From positions 8,391 to 72,390 of the forward strand of contig DATNIT010000295.1 in the NCBI GenBank assembly GCA_035604335.1: DNA of 64,000 nt. The letters are read 5' to 3'. Position numbers and translations under genes: made by a program. Origin of the DNA: DASZHJ01 sp035604335. GTDB taxonomy: Bacteria; Pseudomonadota; Alphaproteobacteria; ATCC43930; CGMCC-115725. How positions within the stretch are numbered: position 1 is the stretch's first letter; every line of letters starts with the position of its first letter. The notes under the pieces were generated by a model. It made no database searches, had not been told where the DNA came from, and was given only the letters and a program-made list of their open reading frames with translations. Of this stretch, positions 42,670-51,902 are shown in pieces.

Positions 42670-43475
42670 GTGACCCCAGCGCCACCGCTCGACGCCCCCG
42701 CCCCAGCCCGCCGATCCTCGAGCTGGCGCAAGATCGCGCCACCATTCGGCTCAATCGTCCGCGGCATCGCAACCGGATCGAGCGCGGCGATCTGGACGTG
42801 CTCTGCGAGCTGCTGACCTCGGTCGAAGGGAATCCGGGCCTGCGGGTCCTGATCCTGACGGGAACAGGATCGACGTTCTGCGCGGGCTACGACCTGGGCG
42901 CACTCAAGACGGAGAGCGCGGAGGCCGCCACCGCCGAGCCCGGCCCGGACCTGTTCGAGCGTATGGTCGATCAGCTGGAAGACCTTCGAATCCCGACGAT
43001 CTGCGCGCTCAATGGCGGCGTCTACGGCGGCGCCACCGACCTCGCTCTCGCTTGCGATTTCCGGATCGGGATCGACGGCATGGAGCTCGGCATGCCCGCG
43101 ACCCGGCTCGGCGTTCACTACTACCTGAGCGGAATGCGGCGCTACGTCACCCGGCTGGGCCTCGGCGCCGCCAAGCGGCTGTTCCTGACGGGTGTGCCCA
43201 TGGGCGCCGATCGGTTGCTGGAGATCGGCTACCTCGATGAGGTCGTGCCCGAGGGCGAGCTCGCGGCACGGGTCGACGCCCTCGCGGCAACGCTCGCCTC
43301 GCGCGCGCCGCTCGCGGTCCAGGGCATGAAACGCACGCTCAACGCCGTGGCGCGCGGCACCGCCGATGCCGCCGAGGTGGAGGCCGCGGTGATCCGTTGC
43401 ATGCGCTCGGAGGACCTCGCCGAAGGGCTCGCCGCCTGGAAGGAAAAGCGCGCGCCGGTGTTTCGCGGCCGCTGA
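42670..43475 (+). CDS. Enoyl-CoA hydratase/isomerase (crotonase) family protein, start disrupted
   Basis: The body from about 42710 is a crotonase: LTGTGSTFCAGYDL oxyanion segment, then ALNGGVYGGATDLALACD, and the C-terminal LASRAPLAVQGMKRTLN helix. The two hydratase Glu are absent: the first is Asp in GGATDLAL, the second Ala in GMPATRLG, so hydration is unlikely and isomerase- or hydrolase-type chemistry is possible. A GTG at 42670 has an ideal GAGGAG (42657-42662) but is in another frame; it would give MTPAPPLDAPAPA. A missing base in the C-rich tract 42690-42712 would join it to the body. Without a shift the only in-frame start nearby is TTG 42627, lacking a good site. Confidence 0.75.
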
Positions 43476-43491
43476 GCGGGCGCACCGCCGG

Positions 43492-44301
43492 TCACTGGTC
43501 CCCGACGCCCACCGTCACCTTGACCGCCAGCGTCTCGACCGAGCTGCCCTTGCGCATGCCGCGCACGGGCGCCGCGGACCAGTAGTCGAGCCCCACGCTG
43601 GCGCGGATATAGGACGCGGTCGGGCAGATGCGGTTGGCGGCGTCGAATCCCACCCAGCCGAGATCGGGAACGAAGGCCTCGGCCCAGGCGTGACTGGCGT
43701 CATAGTCGCGGCTCTCCGGTCCCGTCCAGAGATAGCCGCCGATATAGCGCGCGGGGATGCCCAATATCTTGGCCGCCGCGATGAAGACGTGAGCGTGGTC
43801 TTGGCACACACCGGCGCCTTTCTGCAGGGCGTCCGCGGCCGCGGTCTGCACGTCGGTGACGCCGATCTGGTAGTCCATGGCGTCGCGGACGGCGCTCATG
43901 AGATTGTGCAGCCGAGCCAGCACGGCGGGCGCGCCCGCGACTTTCGCCGCCAGCGCCGCGATCGCCGGATGTGTCGCCGTCAACGAGGTCTCCCTCAGAA
44001 AGAACAGCGGCGGGAGCGGCTCGGGAGCGCCGCGCACGATGCCCGCGGTGTCGGTGGTCTCGACCTCGCCTTCGACGGCAAGGGTCATCTCGGAATGCGG
44101 CCGGGTCACCGAGTGGCAGTGGGTGAGATTCCCGAATCCGTCGATGAGCGACGGCAGCTCCCGCCGGCCCTCCCCGCGCACGCTCCAGTCGAGCACCGCG
44201 CAGCCCTCGTAGGGGCGCGGGCTCACGCGCAGCGTCTGGATGGAGTACGGGATCGGCTTCTCGTAGCGGTAGACGGTCTGGTGCTGAACGCGCAGTCTCA
44301 T
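43492..44301 (-). CDS. Transglutaminase-like cysteine protease/ligase domain protein
   Basis: 269-residue protein. N-terminal transglutaminase-like beta region (VQHQTVYRYEKPIPYSIQ), then the papain-fold core with Cys in GAGVCQDHAHVF, His in YDASHAWAEAF and Asp in WVGFDAAN, the complete Cys-His-Asp triad. No signal peptide, so it is cytosolic. It is the third gene of the operon with an alpha-E protein and a circularly permuted ATP-grasp protein. This trio recurs in many bacteria, and the group is suspected to make and process a peptide or amide-linked product, but no product is known. Confidence 0.9.
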   Translation of the reverse strand: MRLRVQHQTVYRYEKPIPYSIQTLRVSPRPYEGCAVLDWSVRGEGRRELPSLIDGFGNLTHCHSVTRPHSEMTLAVEGEVETTDTAGIVRGAPEPLPPLFFLRETSLTATHPAIAALAAKVAGAPAVLARLHNLMSAVRDAMDYQIGVTDVQTAAADALQKGAGVCQDHAHVFIAAAKILGIPARYIGGYLWTGPESRDYDASHAWAEAFVPDLGWVGFDAANRICPTASYIRASVGLDYWSAAPVRGMRKGSSVETLAVKVTVGVGDQ

Positions 44302-44362
44302 GGGCCCTCGAAACGCTTCAACAACCGTAGGAGCCGAATCGATGGCATGTCCAGCGGCGATA

Positions 44363-45307
44363 TCAAATCAAGTAGAGTGACGCGGTCTCGTCGCCGAGGA
44401 TCGTGGTGCGGTTGATGAACTCGGTCAGGAATTCGTGCAGGCCGAGCTGGAACACGCCTTGGACCCGGCCATATCGGAGCCGCGCATAGACCTCGCCGGT
44501 GAGCCGGTGGCACTCGCCGCGCTTGCCCCCATAGGCCTCGGCGAGAAGATCGAGGGTGCGCGCGATCTCGTCGTAGCAGCTCACCAGCGAGCGCGGCATC
44601 TCCGGCCGCAGGATCAGGAGCTCCGCGATCAGCCAGGGCTTGAGGCGGTCATGGTAGACCCAATGGTAGCTCCGGAGCCCGGAGACCGAGCGCAGGATCG
44701 CCTGCCACTGATAGTAATCGAGCGCGCCGCCGATCCCTTCGCTCTGCGGCAGCAGCACGTGGTACTTCACGTCGAGCAGGCGCGCGGTGTTGTCCGCGCG
44801 CTCGAGGAACGTGCCCAGCCGCGTGAAGTAATAGGCGTCGTTGCGCAGCATGGTGTTGGCGTAGGCACCGTTGAAAAGCTGTGAGCGCTGCTTCACCCAT
44901 TCCAGCACCTCGCTCACCTGATCCGGGGTGAAGCCGGAGATCAGCTTCTCGCGCATCCTGAGCCAGGTCTCGTTGAGGGCATTCCACATATCGACGGTGA
45001 GCGCGGTGCGCACCGCGCGCGCATTGCGGCGCGCTGTCTCGATGCAGGAGACCAAGCTCGAGGGGTTCTCGGGATCGCGCACGAGATAGTCGACGACGCC
45101 CGCCGGGGTCACTTCGGCATGTTTGGTGCGGTAGCCGGGCTCGCAACCGCTCGCGATCAGCGTCGACTGCCACTCGTTGCCGGGATTGCCGAGCGAGCGC
45201 GCCATGCTGGCCATCCAGTGGCCGACCAGCACGGCGCGCGCAATGTTCTCCGCGCGCTCGACGTAGCGGGCGAGCCAATAGAGGCTGTCGGCGGTCCGGC
45301 TCAGCAT
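44363..45307 (-). CDS. Alpha-E domain-containing protein
   Basis: 314-residue, mostly helical protein starting MLSRTADSLYWLARYVERAEN, the invariant start of the alpha-E family. Further conserved parts: MLRNDAYYFTRLGTFLERADNTARLLDVKYH and the WQAILRSVSGLRSYHW segment. No catalytic motif is known for the family. It starts six bases after the ATP-grasp stop and lies 61 bases before the transglutaminase-like gene. It may be a helper or substrate carrier of the ATP-grasp ligase. Confidence 0.93.
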   Translation of the reverse strand: MLSRTADSLYWLARYVERAENIARAVLVGHWMASMARSLGNPGNEWQSTLIASGCEPGYRTKHAEVTPAGVVDYLVRDPENPSSLVSCIETARRNARAVRTALTVDMWNALNETWLRMREKLISGFTPDQVSEVLEWVKQRSQLFNGAYANTMLRNDAYYFTRLGTFLERADNTARLLDVKYHVLLPQSEGIGGALDYYQWQAILRSVSGLRSYHWVYHDRLKPWLIAELLILRPEMPRSLVSCYDEIARTLDLLAEAYGGKRGECHRLTGEVYARLRYGRVQGVFQLGLHEFLTEFINRTTILGDETASLYLI

Positions 45308-45313
45308 GTCGCC

Positions 45314-46756
45314 TCAGCCTTCCAGCACCCAGGTGTCCTTGGTACCGCCGCCCTGACTCGAATTCACCACCAGCGAGCCCTCCCGGAGCGCCACGCGGGT
45401 GAGGCCGCCCGGCACGATGCGGATTTCCTTCCCCATGAGGACGAAAGGCCGCAGGTCGACGTGCCTCGGCGCCACGCCGCCCGCCACGAAGGTGGGGCAT
45501 GTGGAGAGCGCGAGGGTCGGCTGCGCGATGTAATCGCCGGGCCGGGCCTTGAGCTTCTCGGCGAAGGCCGAGAGCTCGGCGGCGCTCGCGCGCGGGCCCA
45601 CCAGCATGCCATAGCCGCCGGAGCCGTGGGTTTCCTTCACCACGAGCTCGGGCAGGTTATCCAGGACATATCCCAGATCCTCGGCGCGACCGCAGCTGTA
45701 GGTCGGCACGTTCTGCAGGATCGGCTCCTCGCCGAGATAGAAGCGGATCATCGCGGGCACGTAGGGGTAGACGGACTTGTCGTCGACGACGCCGGTGCCG
45801 ACGGCGTTGGCGAGCGTGACGTTGCCCGCGCGGTAGGCGTTGAGCAGGCCCGCCGTGCCCACGAGGGATTCCGGGCGGAACGCCAGCGGATCGATGAAGT
45901 CGTCGTCGATCCGGCGATAGATCACGTCGACCCGCCGCGGTCCCTCCGTGGTGCGCATGTAGACGACGTTGTCGTCCACCAGGAGATCGGCGCCCTCGAC
46001 CAGCTCGATGCCCATCTCGTCCGCCAGGAAAGAGTGCTCGTAGTAGGCGCTGTTGTAGGAGCCCGGCGTCAGCAGCACCACGACGGGATCGCCCGCGCAG
46101 TTCGCCGGCGCGACGGATTTGAGGATTTCCGAGAGCTCCTCGGGATAGCGCGAGACCGGAGCGAGGCGATGCTGCGCGCATAAGTCCGGAAAGAGCCGCA
46201 TCATCGCCTCCCGGTTCTCCAGCATGTAGGAGACCCCCGAGGGCGTACGGCAATTGTCCTCGAGCACGTAGAATTGATCGGGCGCCGTGCGCACGACGTC
46301 GATCCCGGAAATGTGACAGTAAACCCCCTGGGGCGGATCCAGATCCTGCATCTCCGGGCGGAAGCCCTCGTTGTGCAGAATCAGCCGGTCGGGCACCTTG
46401 CCCGCGCGCAGGATCTCGCGGCTGTGATAGATATCGCGCAGGAATGCGTTGAGCGCGCGCACGCGCTGCGTGAGGCCCCGCGACAGCAGGCGCCATTCCT
46501 CGCCATCGAGAACGCGCGGGATGATATCGAAAGGAATCAAGCGCTCGGGATCGCCGCCTTCGGAATAGACCGCGAAGGTGATGCCGATGCGCCGGAATAG
46601 CAACTCCGCCTCGGCGCGCTTGAGCGCTATCGTCTCGGCCGGGGTCTGCTCCAGCCAGCGTCGGATGGGCTCGTACTTTGCGTAGCAGCCTTCCGACCCG
46701 CGCATCTCGTCGAACGCGGCGGCCTTTCCCCCCAGCTTCGCCTTGGCGCCACTCAC
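45314..46756 (-). CDS. Circularly permuted type 2 ATP-grasp protein
   Basis: 480 residues from GTG 46756; an ATG 26 codons upstream (46834) is the alternative. Family sequence from FDEMRGSEGCYAKYEPIRRWL onward, then VRALNAFLRDIYHSREILRAG, YVLEDNCRTPSGVSYMLENRE and the ATP-grasp core LVVKETHGSGGYGMLVG. The family has a permuted ATP-grasp fold related to glutathionylspermidine synthase and is expected to join a carboxylate and an amine using ATP. First gene of the three-gene operon with alpha-E and transglutaminase-like proteins. Confidence 0.9.
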   Translation of the reverse strand: MSGAKAKLGGKAAAFDEMRGSEGCYAKYEPIRRWLEQTPAETIALKRAEAELLFRRIGITFAVYSEGGDPERLIPFDIIPRVLDGEEWRLLSRGLTQRVRALNAFLRDIYHSREILRAGKVPDRLILHNEGFRPEMQDLDPPQGVYCHISGIDVVRTAPDQFYVLEDNCRTPSGVSYMLENREAMMRLFPDLCAQHRLAPVSRYPEELSEILKSVAPANCAGDPVVVLLTPGSYNSAYYEHSFLADEMGIELVEGADLLVDDNVVYMRTTEGPRRVDVIYRRIDDDFIDPLAFRPESLVGTAGLLNAYRAGNVTLANAVGTGVVDDKSVYPYVPAMIRFYLGEEPILQNVPTYSCGRAEDLGYVLDNLPELVVKETHGSGGYGMLVGPRASAAELSAFAEKLKARPGDYIAQPTLALSTCPTFVAGGVAPRHVDLRPFVLMGKEIRIVPGGLTRVALREGSLVVNSSQGGGTKDTWVLEG

Positions 46757-46928
46757 GCGATGCACGCCTCCCAATCGGCCGATCCCCCGGCCTGCTCCTG
46801 CAATCCCTGCGCCATGCTCGCCGGGAAGGTTCATCCGCCCGCGCGGACGCCGCCTTCACCCGATGGATGCCGAGTATGTGCTCGTGCTTGCTTAAAGACT
46901 AGGCAGTTGCGCATCAGTGGCCTCTCCG

Positions 46929-47120
46929 CTATGGCGCGGTTGTCCCTTGCGGGGCCGGCGCCATAACCCGGAACGGCGTCTGGCGCTCGTGCAGTCCGAC
47001 GAGAACCACGGCGACGATCAGCGCCATGCCGATCATGCCGCCGCCAAGCGCGACGAGGTCGCCCGCTCTCTCGAAGATGCGAGCGACCCGGCGCTCGCTC
47101 GATTTCTTGCCTTGGAACAT
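46929..47120 (-). CDS. Small single-pass membrane protein (63 aa), unrecognised
   Basis: ATG 47120 with GGGGAGATCCAGCC before it. A basic, amphipathic N-terminus MFQGKKSSERRVARIFERAG is followed by one helix LVALGGGMIGMALIVAVVLVGL and a short Pro-rich tail. Predicted inner-membrane peptide with the N-terminus inside. No family recognised. It lies after the ATP-grasp operon on the same strand but with its own ribosome site. The next gene upstream, the secreted protein at 47279, is separated by about 160 bases with no ORF. Confidence 0.58.
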   Translation of the reverse strand: MFQGKKSSERRVARIFERAGDLVALGGGMIGMALIVAVVLVGLHERQTPFRVMAPAPQGTTAP

Positions 47121-47278
47121 GGCTGGATCTCCCCAACTCGAGTCCGAGTGGTCACATTTTTTGTACGACTGCGGGATAACGGGTGAACCGCCGTCCGAGG
47201 GCCGTGGCTCCCGTAAGCGCCCGATATGACGAGATCGAGGGGGCGTCCAATGCGGGACGCCTCCCCGACACCCGCGGA

Positions 47279-47581
47279 CTACTCGACTCGATGATACCGA
47301 TGGCCTTGCGGCTCCATTTGATAGATCGTCGGGCCGTACACCATCGGCCGCGATTTCGCGGAGCCCGGCCCCGTCTGGTCCGGCCAATACCTCTGGGAGT
47401 CATCCCAGCCCCATCCTGACCGGAAATCGTAGGTGGACTTCGGCACGTTCTGCGCCGGCTGGTTCCAGCCGGGTGGATAGACATCGTGCGACGCCGATGC
47501 GAGGGGCGTCGTGACGGCGAGCACACCGAGCGAAAGGGCCGCAAAGCCCATCGGCCAAAGCATTCGTAACATTCCCTTCAT
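47279..47581 (-). CDS. Small secreted Trp/Tyr-rich protein, unrecognised
   Basis: 100-residue protein from ATG 47581 with GGAGAGTGCTGT upstream. Residues 1-30 form a signal peptide (MLWPMGFAALSLGVLAVTT, cleavage near ASA-SH). The mature part is rich in Trp, Tyr, Pro and Asn/Gln (VYPPGWNQPAQNVPKSTYDF, SGWGWDDSQRYWPDQTG) and lacks Cys. It could be a periplasmic or surface low-complexity binding protein. I do not recognise the family. Not obviously in an operon. Confidence 0.68.
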   Translation of the reverse strand: MKGMLRMLWPMGFAALSLGVLAVTTPLASASHDVYPPGWNQPAQNVPKSTYDFRSGWGWDDSQRYWPDQTGPGSAKSRPMVYGPTIYQMEPQGHRYHRVE

Positions 47582-47806
47582 ACAGCACTCTCCATGACTT
47601 CGGGGGACAAAGCTCTTCTCTTTTGGCAGGCAGAATGTGGGTGTCCCCTCGCGCGCCGTCACTCACCCCGACGCATACGTGCTTTGCGAACACGATTTCG
47701 AGTGGAACCTTCGAGGACCCTCGCAGGGTGGCTCAACACAACCTTACGAGTAAGCACGGGCACATCGCGCCCAACGATGGCGCGAGAAGCGCGCTGGTTT
47801 CGAGAA

Positions 47807-48286
47807 TCAGCTACCGCGTCCGATAACGTTGGTCATGACTTGATCAGATCCCACGTGGAATCCATCGATCATCCAGATGTCATCGACTTTCACCAACGTC
47901 AGCGTGAACTCCGCCGTGCCTTTCTGAAACTTTGCTCTGGCTTTATAGACAGCGGTAATCGTCGTGCCGGACCCGATCATGGTCTTGATCGTGGCCTCCC
48001 CCTTGGAACCCTCGTAGTCAACCAGCGGACCGAGAGCACCGGAGACGGCATCAAAGAACGACGCCAACTGATCAGCGCTCGTCACCTTCTTGAATCCGGG
48101 AGTGGCGCGGCTCAGCAACTCGCCCTTGTTCCAGTGCGCCACGATCGAGACGACGGCGTCGTCGACGTACCGCGCACTCTCTTTGTCGAGCGCAGCGCCT
48201 TTATATGCGGTCACGCCGACCAGGGTGCCGACGCCGACAATGAGGACGAGGAAGAGAGCCCCCAGCACGTACAGGACCTTACGCAT
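47807..48286 (-). CDS. Membrane-anchored DUF4019-like protein
   Basis: 159-residue protein from ATG 48286, preceded by a good GGAGGGGGCG. N-terminal helix residues 3-25 (VLYVLGALFLVLIVGVGTLVGV) anchors a periplasmic domain with the pattern of DUF4019/cystatin-like small sheets: a YVDDAVVSIVAHWNKGELL helix, then alternating strands ending KVDDIWMIDGFHVGSD. The family is of unknown function. The gene stands alone between the secreted protein gene and the amino-acid permease gene aapM, all on the minus strand. Confidence 0.7.
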   Translation of the reverse strand: MRKVLYVLGALFLVLIVGVGTLVGVTAYKGAALDKESARYVDDAVVSIVAHWNKGELLSRATPGFKKVTSADQLASFFDAVSGALGPLVDYEGSKGEATIKTMIGSGTTITAVYKARAKFQKGTAEFTLTLVKVDDIWMIDGFHVGSDQVMTNVIGRGS

Positions 48287-48453
48287 CGCCCCCTCCAAAG
48301 CAGGCGTTAGGCCGAGAACCGAACGGCTTCAAAACAACCGCCGGTTCAGGAGACGGTAGCACCACGCTTTGTAGAAGTCATTCGGATGCGGGCGGCAGGG
48401 AAACGGGCGAGTAGCTCGGATGGCGATTGGGCGTCTGCGGCGCCCGTCGCTCT

Positions 48454-49692
48454 CTAATGGCGTCCAGCTCGGTGCCGATTGAGGCGCCGCTCCATGCGGC
48501 GGGCATAGCTCGACATGGCAAAGCAGCAGGCGAAGAAGACCCCCATCGTGAAGACATAACCTTCGTGCGCGAGTCCGAGCCAGGCGGGATCCTTGATCGC
48601 CTGATTGACCGCGCCGAGCACGTCGAAGAGCCCGATGATGGTGACGAGCGTCGTATCCTTAAAAAGATCGACGACGTTGTTGACGATGCCGGGCATGACG
48701 TAGCGCAGTGCCTGGGGCAGGACGACGAACGCTTCGACTTGCCACCACTTGAGACCGACCGAATAGGCTGCTTCCTCCTGTCCAGCCTCGACTCCCTGCA
48801 GCCCGCCACGTACGGTTTCCGCCATGTAGGCCGCGTTGAAGAGCACGAGCACGACCAAGGCGCGGATCAGGCGATCGATGTGCACTCCCTCCGGCAGAAA
48901 GAGCGGAAGCATGACGGCCGACATGGTGATGACGGTCAGCAGCGGCATGGCACGCCAGAGCTCGATGAACCCGACGGAGAGCGTTCGCACCACCGGCAGT
49001 TGCGAGCGTCGACCCAGCGCCAGGATGATGCCAAAGGGCAGAGATCCCGCCACGACGACGAACGCGATCAGGACGTCGAGCATCAGCCCGCCCCATTGAC
49101 TGGTGTCGACGTAAGGCAGCCCCGGCAGACCGCCCAGGAGGAAAATACCGGCCAGCACCGGAAATACCGTCAGGAGCAACAGCAGCCAAAGCCCGCGCCG
49201 GCGAATGTTGTCGCGCAGGACCGGGATGCTGAAGGCCGCCAGCAGCAAGCCAGCGAGGTTCACTCGCCAAATCTCCTCGCTGGGATAGTGGCCATAAAAG
49301 AATTGCGGGAACCGAATCCGGATGAAAGTCCAGCAGGCGCCACCGCCGGTGCAGGACGATTTAGCGCTGCCGGAGACGGTTGCGTCCGTCAAGGACCACT
49401 CGATGAAAGGCGGCACGACCCATGCTAGCGCCGCCAGCACCACCAGGGTCAGAACGGTGTTCGCGACCGAGCTGAAGAGATTTCGCCGCAACCAATCGAG
49501 GACGCGCACAACGGTCCCACCGGCCTTACCAGGAACCAGATCCCCCGAGCCGGTCCCGCGCGAGCGTACTCCGGAAGCCGGCCCGCCCGCCACGATGGTC
49601 GAACTCCCTACCTCCATCGCACGCGCTCGCCAGCGCTCGAGCAGGCTAGGCCGGATCGCGCGCACCGCATCGTCATCGCTCCACCAAGGCAA
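48454..49692 (-). CDS. aapM: General L-amino-acid ABC transporter permease (AapM/BztC type)
   Basis: 412-residue inner-membrane permease of the AapJQMP general amino-acid system. Long N-terminal cytosolic part, then about eight helices in two blocks, with the periplasmic insert between (SGSAKSSCTGGGACWTFIR) that marks AapM/BztC. The ATPase docking loop is VEAGQEEAAYSVGLKWWQVEAFVVLPQ. Its ATG overlaps the aapQ end by 20 bases. It ends the operon. The expected aapP ATPase gene does not follow; the next gene on this strand is an unrelated small membrane protein. Confidence 0.92.
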   Translation of the reverse strand: MPWWSDDDAVRAIRPSLLERWRARAMEVGSSTIVAGGPASGVRSRGTGSGDLVPGKAGGTVVRVLDWLRRNLFSSVANTVLTLVVLAALAWVVPPFIEWSLTDATVSGSAKSSCTGGGACWTFIRIRFPQFFYGHYPSEEIWRVNLAGLLLAAFSIPVLRDNIRRRGLWLLLLLTVFPVLAGIFLLGGLPGLPYVDTSQWGGLMLDVLIAFVVVAGSLPFGIILALGRRSQLPVVRTLSVGFIELWRAMPLLTVITMSAVMLPLFLPEGVHIDRLIRALVVLVLFNAAYMAETVRGGLQGVEAGQEEAAYSVGLKWWQVEAFVVLPQALRYVMPGIVNNVVDLFKDTTLVTIIGLFDVLGAVNQAIKDPAWLGLAHEGYVFTMGVFFACCFAMSSYARRMERRLNRHRAGRH

Positions 49693-50788
49693 CCCGGCGG
49701 TTGTACCAGTTCATCAGCGCGGAGCCAGCCAAGTTGACCGCCACGAAGATCGCCATGACGATAACCATCGTCTCGACCTCCTTGGCCGCCTGCTGCATGA
49801 CCGTCCCCGCGAAGATCTGCATCAGCTCCGGATAGGCCACGGCGGCGCCCAGCGTGGTGCTCTTGATGATGTTGAGATATTGGCTGGTCAGTTGCGGCAC
49901 CATGATGCGCAGCGCCTGCGGCAGGACGACCAGGAAGAGCCGTTGCCAGCCCTTCAAGCCAAGCGCCAGAGCCGCCTCCTGCTGCCCCTTGGATATGGCT
50001 TCGATCGAGCCTCGCACGATCTCGGCGATGAAGGCGGTCGCATAGATTGAGAGGCCGACCCAGAGTGCCGCGAGCTCGGGCGGCACCTGGGTCCCGCCGG
50101 CGAGATTGAACCCCGAGAGAGCCGGGTACTCTATATGGTCGATGCCCGCCGCAAACAGGATCAGGGCGAGCAAGGGCAGAAAGAGCGCCTTCGGTCCGAC
50201 GCGGACGGAACCGATCCGCAGCCGCCAGACGAAGGGCGTCGAGACCAGCACGGCGAGCGCAGACCACGACAAGATGCCGCTGTCCGCGCGCGTGATCGCG
50301 TCGGGCACGTAGAGGCCGCGGATGTTCAAGAGCACGCCGCCCGGGAGGTGAATGCTGTTCCGCGGCGACGGCAGCGTCTGCAGCACGCCGACGTACCAGA
50401 AGATCAGCTGCACCAGCTGAGGCGTGTTGCGCACGAATTCGATGAAGGCGAGCGCGATGTTGCGCACGAGCCAGTTGACCGAGAGGCGCATCACGCCGAC
50501 CATCAGGCCGAGCAGACTCGCGGTCACGATCGCCAACGCCGCGACCAAGGCGGTATTGAGGAAACAGACGAGGAGTGTGCGTGCGTAGGTGTCGAACAGG
50601 TCCCAGGAGATGAGATGGAAGGGGATGTCGAAATGCGCGGGCTGCGCCAAGAACCCGAAGCCAAAATGCAGGTTCTTGCGCGCGTAGTTCTCGGAAACCA
50701 TGTCGGCCAGGAACCAGCCGAACGCGACCACAGCGGCCAATAACACCCACTGGCCGATGTAGGCGCGCCGCGACGGGCGCCTGACCAT
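49673..50788 (-). CDS. aapQ: General L-amino-acid ABC transporter permease (AapQ/BztB type)
   Basis: 371-residue permease, first channel subunit of the Aap system. The helices and the periplasmic insertion (FGFGFLAQPAHFDIPFHLI) are of AapQ type. EAA docking loop SKGQQEAALALGLKGWQRLFLVVLPQ. Starts 31 bases after aapJ and overlaps aapM. With AapM it forms the heterodimer that takes most L-amino acids from AapJ. Confidence 0.93.
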   Translation of the reverse strand: MVRRPSRRAYIGQWVLLAAVVAFGWFLADMVSENYARKNLHFGFGFLAQPAHFDIPFHLISWDLFDTYARTLLVCFLNTALVAALAIVTASLLGLMVGVMRLSVNWLVRNIALAFIEFVRNTPQLVQLIFWYVGVLQTLPSPRNSIHLPGGVLLNIRGLYVPDAITRADSGILSWSALAVLVSTPFVWRLRIGSVRVGPKALFLPLLALILFAAGIDHIEYPALSGFNLAGGTQVPPELAALWVGLSIYATAFIAEIVRGSIEAISKGQQEAALALGLKGWQRLFLVVLPQALRIMVPQLTSQYLNIIKSTTLGAAVAYPELMQIFAGTVMQQAAKEVETMVIVMAIFVAVNLAGSALMNWYNRRVALVER

Positions 50789-50819
50789 TCCGACAGCCCC
50801 TTCCTATTTCAGTCCGGGC

Positions 50820-51854
50820 TTACCGCCAGGGCAGCGGGTACTGCAGTCCGCCCTTGGTGTAGAGCTCGTTCCACCCGCGCGTAAGCTTCAGCGGGCCAAA
50901 GTACTTGTCGTAATTCTCGCCGTAATTGCCGACTTCCTTGACGATCCGGTAGGCCCAGTCGTTGTCGACGCCGAGCTTCTGGCCGAAAGTCTCCTCCAGG
51001 CCGAGGAAGCCGCGGACCTCGGGGTTGGTGGCGGTCTTCTTGATCTCGTCCACATTGGCCTGCGTGATGCCGAGCACTTCGGCCTCGAGCATCGCCATGT
51101 GGGTCCACCGTACCAGGATGTTCCAGCGGTCATCACCCTGCCGGGTATAGGATCCCAAGAATTCGCGGGAGATCAGCTCGGGCAGGATCACCCAATCATC
51201 CGGGTTCTTCATGGAGGAGCGCGCCGCCGCGACGCTGCCGCCGTCATCGGTGTAGCCGTCGCACCGGCCAGCCTCGGCCGCGGCGAAGGCCTCCTCCGGA
51301 CGCTCGAACAGCAAGGTGTTGATCTTGATGTTGTTCGCGCGGCCGTAGTCGGCGATGTTGAGCTCGAGCGTGGTGCCCGTCAGCACGCAGATGGTGGCGC
51401 CGTTGAGCTCCTTCGCGTGCGCGACATTGAGCGCCTTCTTCACCATGAAGGCCTCGCCGGTGAAGAAGTTGTTGGCGCCCGTGGCGAGGCCGAGCTCGGT
51501 ATTGCGCGTGAGCGTCAGCGTGGAATCCCGGATCAGCACGTCGATCTCACCGGACTGCAGCACGGAGAACCGCACCTTCGAGGTCGTGCCGATGTACTTC
51601 ACCTTGTCGGCGCTGCCGAGCACCGCAGTCGCCAGCGCGCGGCAATAGGCGACGTCGAGCCCCTGCCACTTGCCGGCGGAATCCTGGAACGCGAAACCGG
51701 GAATGCCGGTATCGACGCCGCAGATCAGCTCGCCGCGCTTCTTGATCGCGTCGATGGTCGGGCTCTTGACCTCCTGCGCCCAACTCTCGGCCGCGAAGCC
51801 GAGCATGCCCGCCACGACGGCGCAGCATGTAGCCAGTCTCGTTCTGTAATGCAT
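50820..51854 (-). CDS. aapJ: General L-amino-acid-binding protein AapJ/BztA
   Basis: 344-residue periplasmic binding protein. ATG 51854 with AAGGGGGCAACCA before it, signal peptide residues 1-23 (TCCAVVAGMLGFAAESWA-QE). Mature AapJ landmarks: LICGVDTGIPGFAFQD, DVAYCRALATAVLG, VRFSVLQSGEIDVLIRDSTLT, FTGEAFMVKK. The end GGLQYPLPWR is near invariant for the family. Upstream on the same strand, 67 bases away, ends a class IV aminotransferase gene, suggesting joint uptake and conversion of amino acids. Confidence 0.94.
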   Translation of the reverse strand: MHYRTRLATCCAVVAGMLGFAAESWAQEVKSPTIDAIKKRGELICGVDTGIPGFAFQDSAGKWQGLDVAYCRALATAVLGSADKVKYIGTTSKVRFSVLQSGEIDVLIRDSTLTLTRNTELGLATGANNFFTGEAFMVKKALNVAHAKELNGATICVLTGTTLELNIADYGRANNIKINTLLFERPEEAFAAAEAGRCDGYTDDGGSVAAARSSMKNPDDWVILPELISREFLGSYTRQGDDRWNILVRWTHMAMLEAEVLGITQANVDEIKKTATNPEVRGFLGLEETFGQKLGVDNDWAYRIVKEVGNYGENYDKYFGPLKLTRGWNELYTKGGLQYPLPWR

Positions 51855-51902
51855 TGGTTGCCCCCTTTTTGATGATTGCGTTACGACATTGGACTTCACT
51901 CC

